Source: an uncultured Spirochaetia bacterium
Lineage (GTDB): Bacteria > Spirochaetota > CALGPD01
Direction: 5' to 3'
Assembly: GCA_937960625.1 (NCBI GenBank)
Contig: CALGPD010000201.1
Span: 1 to 9,775, forward strand
Length of the DNA: 9,775 nucleotides
Position numbers and translations under genes: made by a program. How positions within the stretch are numbered: position 1 is the stretch's first letter; the number at the start of each line of letters is the position of its first letter. Shown here piece after piece: positions 1-7,113 of the stretch. Under the pieces are notes generated by a model. It was not told where the DNA came from. It did not search any database and saw only the letters and a program-made list of their open reading frames with translations.

Positions 1-1
1 T

Positions 2-1597
2 CAGGATAGAAAGCTAAAAGAGATTGCAAAATATCCGGTATTGCTGGATTTGTTGCTTGAACTGGATATTAAAAAGGTTAAGAATAAAACTTATGTATTT
101 GATAAATATATTGAAAACTGGCTTGAAAATGACAACTGGATGGTTCACCTTACTTCAGAAGGCAAAAGCATGATGGCTCAGGAATTGGCATGGCTGCTAT
201 GGGATTCTAATGCCCACAGCATTTATTATGCTAGTTTGCCGGAAGGTTTATCTCATTATGTTAAAAAAGAGTTTAAACAAAAACGGGACAACGACTATCT
301 GTTGATTGATATTCAGGAAACTCCTTTTATGATAAATAACGGAGGGATGTGTTCTTTTATACATGAGTCATTCAGGGATTATTTTGTGGCAAAACACATT
401 GCCCGTTTAATGGAGCAGGGAGATAAAACGTTCTTAAACCGTGGCTATATATCAGGCAGTATAATTGAGTTTTTATGTGAACAGGTGGGAGTGGAAAAAG
501 TTGTAGATTTCTTCAGTGATATACTTACAAACACAAAAAACAGAAAGCAAAGAGCGCGTAGTATTGTGGCTTTATACATGCTTAAAAACTTCGTTTTAAA
601 TAACCGTGATTTTTTTAATAGCGAAGAGTTAGAAATTGTTGAAACCACTATTAACTTCCGTGAATATTCTTTAATGGGAGTAGATTTATCTTATGCTAAC
701 ATTACCGGCATAGATTTTAATGGAGCCTCATTGCCGTATTCGATTTTTCAACATTCAGGATTATTTAATTCTAATTTTGAAAACGCTGATTTATCTAAAA
801 CAGTATTAGAAAAAGCTGATATGAGAAAGTGTAATCTAAAAAATACAAACCTAATTGGCTCGGATATTAGTTTTGCCTATTTTAATGATGCTGATTTAAC
901 AGGAGCTATTTGCGTAGAATCTAAAATGATAGAAGTTACTTTAAACAACGCGGATTGTACCGGAGCCAAATTTCTTCAATCAAATCTACACGCAGCTCTT
1001 GGAATTAACGTAAAAATGAAACGTGTTAATTTTAATAAAGCGGATTTACAAAATGCTGATTTTAGCAAATCGGTATTTGATAACGCTGTTTTTACTGAAA
1101 CTAACTTAAACCATATTATACTTCAAGGTTCTTCTCTCAAAAAAGTTACAATGAACGGTTGTTTTATCTGGGGCGCAGAAATAATGTATTGCAATTTTGA
1201 CGGCGCAAGCTTTTTAAACTTGAATATGGGTAATGTTCGTATGGCGTACTCTTCTGTTAAAAACGCTGTGCTTTCAGGTATCGATTTTTCATACGCTGAT
1301 TTACGTGAAATTAATTTTTCCGGTTCGGAATTTAAAAACGTTAATTTTGAAAACGCAGACATCAGAGAAGCAGTTTTTACTAATTGTAAGTTTGATAAAT
1401 TTTCAGAAAATTCATTAAATCAAGCTTTTGATTCTAATCCAGAGCTTATTAAGCCCGAGCCTAAGAATAAACCTGTACAAACAACGAAAAAAGTAAGTGT
1501 TAAGGAAGCAAAAAAAATTAAACCTGAAATAAAAAAAGACATCAAGCCTGAACAAAAGACAACTCCCAAAACGGATGAAAATAAAAATTATTATTAA
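2..1597 (+). CDS. NACHT/STAND-like NTPase C-terminal part with pentapeptide repeats (5' end outside window)
   Basis: The frame is open to the window edge, so the true start lies upstream; a TTG at 41 is internal, because the codons before it (DRKLKEIAKYPVLL) already read like the 'nPlll' helix that follows a NACHT ATPase core. At 356-400 the motif FIHESFRDYFVAKHI matches the F-x-H-x-SF-x-(E/D)-YF-A signature seen near the end of NACHT proteins. From about 671 to 1396 there are some 240 residues of A(D/N)LXX-type pentapeptide repeats (for example NADLS, KADLQ, YADLR), which should fold as a right-handed quadrilateral beta-helix. The last 50 or so residues are Lys/Pro/Glu-rich and probably disordered. 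The Walker A and B motifs would be upstream and are not seen, so the NTPase call is inference. Pentapeptide repeats in STAND proteins probably act as the sensor or interaction surface. The ligand is unknown. It is separated from the che operon by a 152-bp AT-rich gap and is probably a separate unit. Confidence 0.75.
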   Translation, partial: QDRKLKEIAKYPVLLDLLLELDIKKVKNKTYVFDKYIENWLENDNWMVHLTSEGKSMMAQELAWLLWDSNAHSIYYASLPEGLSHYVKKEFKQKRDNDYLLIDIQETPFMINNGGMCSFIHESFRDYFVAKHIARLMEQGDKTFLNRGYISGSIIEFLCEQVGVEKVVDFFSDILTNTKNRKQRARSIVALYMLKNFVLNNRDFFNSEELEIVETTINFREYSLMGVDLSYANITGIDFNGASLPYSIFQHSGLFNSNFENADLSKTVLEKADMRKCNLKNTNLIGSDISFAYFNDADLTGAICVESKMIEVTLNNADCTGAKFLQSNLHAALGINVKMKRVNFNKADLQNADFSKSVFDNAVFTETNLNHIILQGSSLKKVTMNGCFIWGAEIMYCNFDGASFLNLNMGNVRMAYSSVKNAVLSGIDFSYADLREINFSGSEFKNVNFENADIREAVFTNCKFDKFSENSLNQAFDSNPELIKPEPKNKPVQTTKKVSVKEAKKIKPEIKKDIKPEQKTTPKTDENKNYY

Positions 1598-1749
1598 TAA
1601 AAATAATTTACTTTAAGTAAAAATATGGAATATAATTTTGAAATATAAAATAATAATTGGATATTTTTTTTTGTTATAAATTTAATATATAATTTTTCAT
1701 ATAATTTATGAATATTTTTTATAATTGATTACTTTATAAGGGTTATTTT
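1598..1749 (+). promoter_or_regulatory. AT-rich intergenic region, probable promoter region of the che operon
   Basis: This is the only sizeable gap before cheW and is almost entirely A/T. Exact TATAAT hexamers occur at 1631, 1688, 1700 and 1720. None has a good TTGACA-like partner at 16-18 bp: TTGTTA at 1671 lies 11 bp and 23 bp from the 1688 and 1700 boxes, and TTGAAA at 1638 faces only a poor box near 1661. I see no sigma-28 (TAAA-N15-GCCGATAA) or sigma-54 (GG-N10-GC) pattern. AAGGG at 1738-1742, 7 nt before the ATG at 1750, is the cheW ribosome-binding site. A 15-bp palindrome (TTTACTT-T-AAGTAAA) lies at 1607-1621. The exact promoter cannot be fixed from sequence alone. Confidence 0.4.
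1696..1720 (+). terminator. Weak hairpin followed by a T-run (terminator-like or operator)
   Basis: TTCATA (1696-1701) and TATGAA (1707-1712) form a 6-bp stem with a 5-nt loop. It is followed by TA and six T (1715-1720). The arrangement resembles a very weak intrinsic terminator for the pentapeptide gene, but the stem has only one G-C pair, and it overlaps a TATAAT box at 1700, so an operator role is equally possible. Confidence 0.2.
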
Positions 1750-2301
1750 ATGTCGAACAATAATCAAAGCGCTATTATAACAGAAAAATTGAATAAAGAT
1801 CACTATGATACGGAAATATCCAATGAGAGCAACGTAAATGTTAATCTTGAACAGCTCGTTACTTTTAAAGTTGATCAGGAGATATATGGATTGGAAATTT
1901 TAAAAATTCAGGAAATAGTAAGGCTGCCTGTGATAACGAGATTGCCCAAGACTTCGTCTTTTATTAAAGGTGTTATAAATTTAAGAGGTAATATAGTCCC
2001 CGTAATTGATTTAAGGGATAAGTTTGGATTACCCCAAAAAAAATATACTAAAATGACACGTGCCATTGTTGTCGAAATTAAAGCTAAAAATATTGCTTTA
2101 ATAGTTGATGAAGTATCTCAAGTGCTTAGAATAAACATGAGTGAGATTTCCGAGGCCCCTTCTTTAGTTTCAAATATTGCAAAGGAATTTATAAAAGGAG
2201 TTGCAAGGCACGGAGAAAAACTTATAATATTATTAAAAATGGATAAGATATTATCAAGTGATGATGTTGTTGAAATTGAAAAAATTAATGAAAATATATA
2301 G
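1750..2301 (+). CDS. cheW: CheW, chemotaxis receptor-kinase coupling protein
   Basis: This cytoplasmic adaptor links chemoreceptors to CheA in the signalling array. The CheW domain runs from about residue 34 to 172 of 183. Seen are the start of the fold (LVTFKVDQEIYGLEI, 36-50), the region LPKTSSFIKGVINLRG (65-80) with the NLRG turn used in receptor/CheA contacts, PVIDLR (84-89), and the closing strand IKGVARHGEKLIILLK (148-163). The usual LLD at the end is LLK here. The first 33 residues form a polar, Asn/Glu-rich extension not usual in CheW. The start at ATG 1750 is supported by AAGGG 7 nt upstream. It is the first gene of the operon, and its TAG overlaps the AGGTGA ribosome-binding site of cheR (2300-2305). 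Confidence 0.95.
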   Translation: MSNNNQSAIITEKLNKDHYDTEISNESNVNVNLEQLVTFKVDQEIYGLEILKIQEIVRLPVITRLPKTSSFIKGVINLRGNIVPVIDLRDKFGLPQKKYTKMTRAIVVEIKAKNIALIVDEVSQVLRINMSEISEAPSLVSNIAKEFIKGVARHGEKLIILLKMDKILSSDDVVEIEKINENI

Positions 2302-2309
2302 GTGAATAG

Positions 2310-3110
2310 ATGCAAAATATCAAACCCTTTACTCAAGAAGAATTTAAAAAATTTTGTGATTTCATTTATGAAACCGCGGGAATTAATCTTACTGAAAAAA
2401 AGTATTCCTTAGTTAATAACCGTTTGCGAAAAAGAGTTAGAAACTTTGATTTCGGTTCGTACAACGAGTATTTTCAATGGGTACTAAATACTAATGAAGG
2501 CCGGGATGAACTTGAAAACCTTATCAATCAGATTACAACGAATGTATCAAGTTTTTTCAGGGAACCTAAGCAATTGAAAATTTTTTACGATACAATTCTT
2601 CCTGATATCACAAAAAATACCAGAAAAATAAAGATTTGGAGCGCGGGTTGTTCAACCGGTGAGGAGCCTTATACAATAGCTATGATTTTGCTAAAGTTCG
2701 GGCTTTTGGACTTTGAAATAATTGCTACGGATTTATCTACTAAAGTATTAAAAAAGGCCCAGGCAGGAGTATACGGGGAAGAAAACGTAAAAAGCATTGA
2801 CCCGGGAACATTGGAGAAATTTTTTGATTATAACGAAAGAACCGAAGAATATTTAGTTAAAAGTACTGTTAAGAAAAATGTTAATTTCTCCCAGTTAAAT
2901 TTGATAAATGATAAATACTTTTCAGGTCTTGATATGATTTTTTGTAGAAATGTTATTATATATTTTGACCGTCCCACAAAAGACAAAGTAATGAGAGGGT
3001 TTCACGGCGCATTGAAAGAAAACGGCATTTTATATTTAGGCCATTCAGAATCTCTTTTTAATAATCCGTTGTTTAAATTTTATAAGCCGTCTATTTATAT
3101 GAGAGTGTAG
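2310..3110 (+). CDS. cheR: CheR, chemoreceptor glutamate O-methyltransferase
   Basis: It uses S-adenosylmethionine to methylate glutamates on chemoreceptors, resetting receptor sensitivity together with CheB. The 266 residues match the family's usual length. An all-helical N-terminal domain (about 1-85) ends in TTNVSSFFRE (76-85), the counterpart of the E. coli TTN-xx-FFRE motif. The SAM-binding Rossmann domain follows with WSAGCSTGEEPY (110-121), an acidic strand end IATD (138-141), CRNVIIYF (212-219) and GHSESL (244-249). All expected catalytic and SAM-binding elements are present. There is no tetratricopeptide or other C-terminal extension. The start at ATG 2310 has AGGTGA 4 nt upstream, overlapping the cheW stop. 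cheB follows after 4 bp, so coexpression is near certain. Confidence 0.95.
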   Translation: MQNIKPFTQEEFKKFCDFIYETAGINLTEKKYSLVNNRLRKRVRNFDFGSYNEYFQWVLNTNEGRDELENLINQITTNVSSFFREPKQLKIFYDTILPDITKNTRKIKIWSAGCSTGEEPYTIAMILLKFGLLDFEIIATDLSTKVLKKAQAGVYGEENVKSIDPGTLEKFFDYNERTEEYLVKSTVKKNVNFSQLNLINDKYFSGLDMIFCRNVIIYFDRPTKDKVMRGFHGALKENGILYLGHSESLFNNPLFKFYKPSIYMRV

Positions 3111-3114
3111 GTTT

Positions 3115-4173
3115 ATGTCAGAAATAAAGGTTCTTATAGTTGATGATTCCTTATTGACCCGGAAAGTATTATCGGGTATTATAAAAAAAACCCCTGAGCT
3201 TGTATTGGCAGGAACAGCTAATGACGGAAAATACGCTCTTGCTAAAATTCCGTTTTTAAAACCGGATATAATTACCTTAGATGTAAATATGCCTAAACTC
3301 GATGGTATTGCTACTCTTCAAGAAATCATGAGAAGATTTCCAATGCCCGTTATTATGGTTAGCGCGGTTACAAAACAGGCTGCAACAGAGACTATTACCG
3401 CACTTGAAGCAGGCGCTGTTGATTTTATTACCAAACCTGAATCCGATAAAGATATCGAGAAGATAGAAAACCTGCTTGTTGAAAAAATTAAAGCAGCAAC
3501 AAAATTTAAAATCAACGCTGTTAAGCCAAGAGAAAAAGTTGATAGAATAAGAGTTTTTGATGCTCCTCAAATCCGGGTAGATACAACGAAGAAATTTGCA
3601 AATAAAGTCGTTGCTATCGGCATTTCTACAGGAGGGCCAAAAGCCTTAAAGGAAATATTTATTAAAAATCTTGACCCGTCACTTGCAATATTAGTTGTTC
3701 AGCATATGCCTGATACATTTACCGGAGCTTTTGCAGCGCGTTTAAATCAGATTTCCAATTTAAATATCAAGGAAGCTGAAGATAACGATCCGATTATTGA
3801 AGGTCATGTTTATATTGCTCCCGGGCATAGCCATATGGAAATTAGGAAATTAAATGGAAATTTTTATATAAAACTAACCACAGGGGAAAAGGTTAGCGGA
3901 CATAAGCCAAGCGCAGATGTTTTATTTAAGTCAGCTGCCCAAAGCTTTGGAAATAAATCCGTAGCTGTAATAATGACGGGTATGGGCAGGGATGGCGCGG
4001 ATGGAACCGTGGAGATTAAAAATAAGCATGGTTTTACTATCGCGCAGGATGATAAAACAAGCGTAGTTTTCGGCATGAATAAAGAAGCTATAAGTTTAGG
4101 GAGTATTGATTTCGTTCTGCCTCTTGATGAGATAAGCGAAAAGTTCACAGAAATCTATAAAAACAAGTTATAG
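3115..4173 (+). CDS. cheB: CheB, chemoreceptor methylesterase/deamidase with receiver domain
   Basis: This response regulator removes receptor methyl groups, and deamidates glutamines, when phosphorylated by CheA. Its receiver domain (about 1-120) has the acidic pair D10/D11, phospho-acceptor D56 in LDVNMP, S83 and K107 (ITKP). After a linker of about 40 residues the esterase domain (about 163-350) shows the catalytic triad: S171 in GISTGGP, H197 in QHMPD, and D293 in TGMGRDGADG. The length of 352 is typical and nothing is missing. CheR-CheB adjacency implies that receptors in this system are methylated, although no receptor gene is in the window. The ribosome-binding site is weak (an AGG at 3109-3111), so translation may be coupled to cheR. 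cheA starts 9 bp after the stop. Confidence 0.96.
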   Translation: MSEIKVLIVDDSLLTRKVLSGIIKKTPELVLAGTANDGKYALAKIPFLKPDIITLDVNMPKLDGIATLQEIMRRFPMPVIMVSAVTKQAATETITALEAGAVDFITKPESDKDIEKIENLLVEKIKAATKFKINAVKPREKVDRIRVFDAPQIRVDTTKKFANKVVAIGISTGGPKALKEIFIKNLDPSLAILVVQHMPDTFTGAFAARLNQISNLNIKEAEDNDPIIEGHVYIAPGHSHMEIRKLNGNFYIKLTTGEKVSGHKPSADVLFKSAAQSFGNKSVAVIMTGMGRDGADGTVEIKNKHGFTIAQDDKTSVVFGMNKEAISLGSIDFVLPLDEISEKFTEIYKNKL

Positions 4174-4182
4174 GATGGAAAA

Positions 4183-7113
4183 ATGGCAGGATATGAATAC
4201 AAAGATATTTTCTTAGAAGAAGTTGAAGAACAGATCGAGATATTGAATAACGCCTTGCTTGCGTTAGAAAAAGAAAATGATAATATTGATCATCTTCACG
4301 CAATCTTCCGCGTTACACATACTTTAAAAAGCTCTGCAGCTTTTGTAGGGTTAAATGACTTGTCTGATTTTGCTCATAAAGTTGAAAGCATGCTGCAAAA
4401 AATACTGGATGGAAAAATTGCCCCTGAAAGTGAAATAATTAATATATTGTTTGAGAGTTTTGATACTATTAAAGATTATATTAGTAAGTTTTCTAGAGAA
4501 GAGACTTTGGACATTGATTTTTCTGATCTTGAAAATGAAGTTTTAAAAATTATTAAAGTTGAAAGTAACGCGGATGCAGCTAAAAAAACAAAAACAAAAT
4601 CCGCTGTAACTCCCGCATCAAGTGAAGACGAAGAGGAAGTTGAAGTTATTATTGATTTGGTTTTTGATCAATATGAAATTGATAATTTTATTGAACAAGG
4701 TATAAAAAAACTTGAAATTAATAATAAGATGTTTACTGATGCTCAAAAACAAGGCTTAAATCTTTATTACATTAACGTATTTTTACAAGAAGAAGTTAAA
4801 ATGAAATGGGTCAGAGGCGAGCTTATTAGTGTAAATCTGGAAAGAATAGGAACAATAATAAATTCCATTCCTCATCTGGATGAACTTAAAACTGAAATAT
4901 TTGAGAGAAATCTTGAATTTGCATTTATGACAGAAAGCTCTAAGGAGGTTGTCAAAGATGCTTGTGATGTTGATCAGGTTATGTTTATAATTACAGAAAA
5001 AATCTCCGAAGAATACGTTGGAATAGTTGAACAGGAAAATGTAAACGTTAATGAACAAGAAGATATTGTTACCGTTTCACAGGAAGAAAGCGGCCAAGTT
5101 TCGAGTGAAGAAAAAGACGTTTCTGATAAAAGGAAAGCAAAAACGCAATCCGCATCTAATTTACTAAGCCAGTCTCAATCTGTAAGGGTTCCCATTGAAA
5201 AACTTGATTCATTATTAAACCTTGTAGGTGAACTTGCGATTGTTAACTCCGGTTTTATTGAGGTTCAGGAAAGAATAAGAAATATTATGGGGAGTAAAGG
5301 CGTTGTTAATGAATTAAAAGATAAAATTGAATCTTTATCCAATATCGCAAAATCTTTGCAAGAAGGAATTATGCAGTCCCGTATGGTTCCCATTGGTTTT
5401 GTATTATCAAGGTTTAACCGCCTTGTGCGTGATTTATCGCAAAATTTAAATAAAAAAGTTAACCTCGTTATGCATGGAGAAGACACCGAATTAGACAAAA
5501 AGATTATCGATGCAATCGGTGAGCCTCTTATTCATCTGGTTAGAAATTCAATTGACCATGGCCTTGAGAAAGAAGAAGAACGTGTTAAGCTTGGCAAACC
5601 GGCAAAAGGCACGATTGAGTTAAATGCTTATCAACGGGGAAATCATATTATAATTGAAGTATCTGATGACGGTCAGGGGCTTGACAGGGATAAAATTATT
5701 AAGAAAGCTCTTAATGTAAACTTGATAACAGAACAGGAAAGCAGAAGTCTAGATGATAATCAGGTATTCAATTTAATATTTGAGCCCGGGTTTTCCACTA
5801 AAACGGAAGTAACGGATTTATCAGGCCGGGGCATGGGAATGAATATTGTAAAGGAAACTGTTGAGCAGCTTAACGGAAATATTACTGTTAATTCCGAAGT
5901 AGGCAAAGGCTCGACATTTGCATTATCATTTCCTTTGACCATGGCTATAGTTCCTGCAATATTAACTTCAGTCGGGGATGAGGTTTTTGCAATTCCGCTT
6001 TATAATGTTTTTGAAACTTTAAAAGTCAGACCAAAAGAGATAGAAAGTATTGATTTTAAAGAAGTGTTAAGGGTAAGAGATGAAGTTATCGAAGTATGCC
6101 ATTTAGCTGATTTAGTTGACGGCATTAGTTTGGTTAAAGACCGTGAGGCTGCTGATAAACTCCCTGTTGTTGTTGTTGAATACGATAATCTACGGATTGG
6201 TATTGTTGTTGACCAATTAATTGGAAAACGTGAAATTGTTACCAAATCCATAAGCCATTACTTTAAGGATAAGGAACTTGACGGTATCAGTGGCGCTACC
6301 ATACTTGGCAACGGAAAAATTGCATTAATAATTGACGCTTTTTCCCTTGTTAAAAGGTACAAATCTGATAACGGCAGCAGAAAAATTGCAGACTCTGTAG
6401 ATTACCGGATTAAAACTAATATCCGGAGGAACGAAGAATTTATGCCAAATGAAGAAACAGAAAAACAAATCCTGAAAAAAATAGGTATAACTGAATGTGA
6501 ATTTAATTCCATATGCGAATTATATAAAATAGGCATTTCCAATGCGAGTAAAAATATCTCAAAGTTTTTAATGTCGGATGTAGTAATCTCGGCTCCGCTT
6601 GTAAGAATTCATAAAATCGATGAATATAAAAAGCATGAGTTTTATTTTGGAAACAACGAATATTTTATATGTGAAATGGATTTTACAGATAATGCAGGTG
6701 GCAAATTTATTCTTGCACTGTCCGGAAACAGTGTAAAAGACCTTTTTACTCCAATATTAGGCCTTGACCCCAAACTTGACAGTGAACTTGTTGAATCTTC
6801 AATAAAAGAAACAACGAATATACTCGGTGCAGGAATAACGAATACTCTAAGCAACGCGTTAAACCTTTCAATTTATATTTCTCCTCCCACTTTACGTAAA
6901 ATTGATATGAATAACTACTTTGATAAGTACTTAGAGGAAGTAAAAATAAATAATGAGTACATTTGGGCGATTCTTGCAACAATTATGCTTGACAAAAAAA
7001 ATCTAGAGGGTAAAATATACATCGTGCCTGATAATAATACGTTTTGTAATATGAAACAGGCAATAAATCAAGATAAAGAATTGCTGAAATTTATTGAAAA
7101 TGTTATGGTTTAA
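4183..7113 (+). CDS. cheA: CheA histidine kinase fused to a C-terminal CheC-like phosphatase domain
   Basis: At 976 residues it is far longer than a usual CheA (about 650-700). Domains in order: P1/HPt about 1-105 with phospho-histidine H46 in THTLKSS; a P2-like regulator-docking domain about 192-275 (RGELISVNLERIG) after an acidic linker; P3 dimerisation helices about 335-400; P4 ATPase with N-box HLVRNSIDHG (451-460), G1 DDGQG (495-499), F-box IFEPGFST (532-539) and G2 GRGMGM (548-553); and P5, CheW-like, about 586-725. After a polar linker, residues about 760-950 form two CheC-type halves. The second carries S872-x3-E876-x2-N879-x22-P902, the CheC/CheX/FliY phosphatase motif. The first has E779 but K782 in place of Asn, with P805 at the right distance. 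Kinase and a probable CheY-P (or CheB-P) phosphatase therefore share one chain. The start is supported by AGGATGG just upstream. An internal GGAGG plus in-frame ATG lies at 6425-6444, at the domain junction. Confidence 0.93.
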   Translation: MAGYEYKDIFLEEVEEQIEILNNALLALEKENDNIDHLHAIFRVTHTLKSSAAFVGLNDLSDFAHKVESMLQKILDGKIAPESEIINILFESFDTIKDYISKFSREETLDIDFSDLENEVLKIIKVESNADAAKKTKTKSAVTPASSEDEEEVEVIIDLVFDQYEIDNFIEQGIKKLEINNKMFTDAQKQGLNLYYINVFLQEEVKMKWVRGELISVNLERIGTIINSIPHLDELKTEIFERNLEFAFMTESSKEVVKDACDVDQVMFIITEKISEEYVGIVEQENVNVNEQEDIVTVSQEESGQVSSEEKDVSDKRKAKTQSASNLLSQSQSVRVPIEKLDSLLNLVGELAIVNSGFIEVQERIRNIMGSKGVVNELKDKIESLSNIAKSLQEGIMQSRMVPIGFVLSRFNRLVRDLSQNLNKKVNLVMHGEDTELDKKIIDAIGEPLIHLVRNSIDHGLEKEEERVKLGKPAKGTIELNAYQRGNHIIIEVSDDGQGLDRDKIIKKALNVNLITEQESRSLDDNQVFNLIFEPGFSTKTEVTDLSGRGMGMNIVKETVEQLNGNITVNSEVGKGSTFALSFPLTMAIVPAILTSVGDEVFAIPLYNVFETLKVRPKEIESIDFKEVLRVRDEVIEVCHLADLVDGISLVKDREAADKLPVVVVEYDNLRIGIVVDQLIGKREIVTKSISHYFKDKELDGISGATILGNGKIALIIDAFSLVKRYKSDNGSRKIADSVDYRIKTNIRRNEEFMPNEETEKQILKKIGITECEFNSICELYKIGISNASKNISKFLMSDVVISAPLVRIHKIDEYKKHEFYFGNNEYFICEMDFTDNAGGKFILALSGNSVKDLFTPILGLDPKLDSELVESSIKETTNILGAGITNTLSNALNLSIYISPPTLRKIDMNNYFDKYLEEVKINNEYIWAILATIMLDKKNLEGKIYIVPDNNTFCNMKQAINQDKELLKFIENVMV

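Noticed and set aside
41..43. TTG at 41 as start of the pentapeptide protein
   Set aside because: The frame is open and family-like from the first base of the window, so this is an internal Leu codon of a gene cut by the edge.
1607..1621. TTTACTT-T-AAGTAAA palindrome as an intrinsic terminator of the pentapeptide gene
   Set aside because: A 1-nt loop is not feasible, the 5-bp alternative stem is weak, and no T-run follows. It is kept only as a possible operator.
4942..4960. Perfect AAGGAGG followed by ATG at 4958 inside the cheA P2 region
   Set aside because: The ATG is out of frame with cheA and opens only about ten codons before a stop. The motif comes from the codons for K-E-V, and it shows that SD-like strings can occur by chance here.
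7094..7099. TTG as start of the 7TM phosphatase gene
   Set aside because: An in-frame ATG two codons later gives an equally good signal peptide, and no ribosome-binding site favours the TTG.
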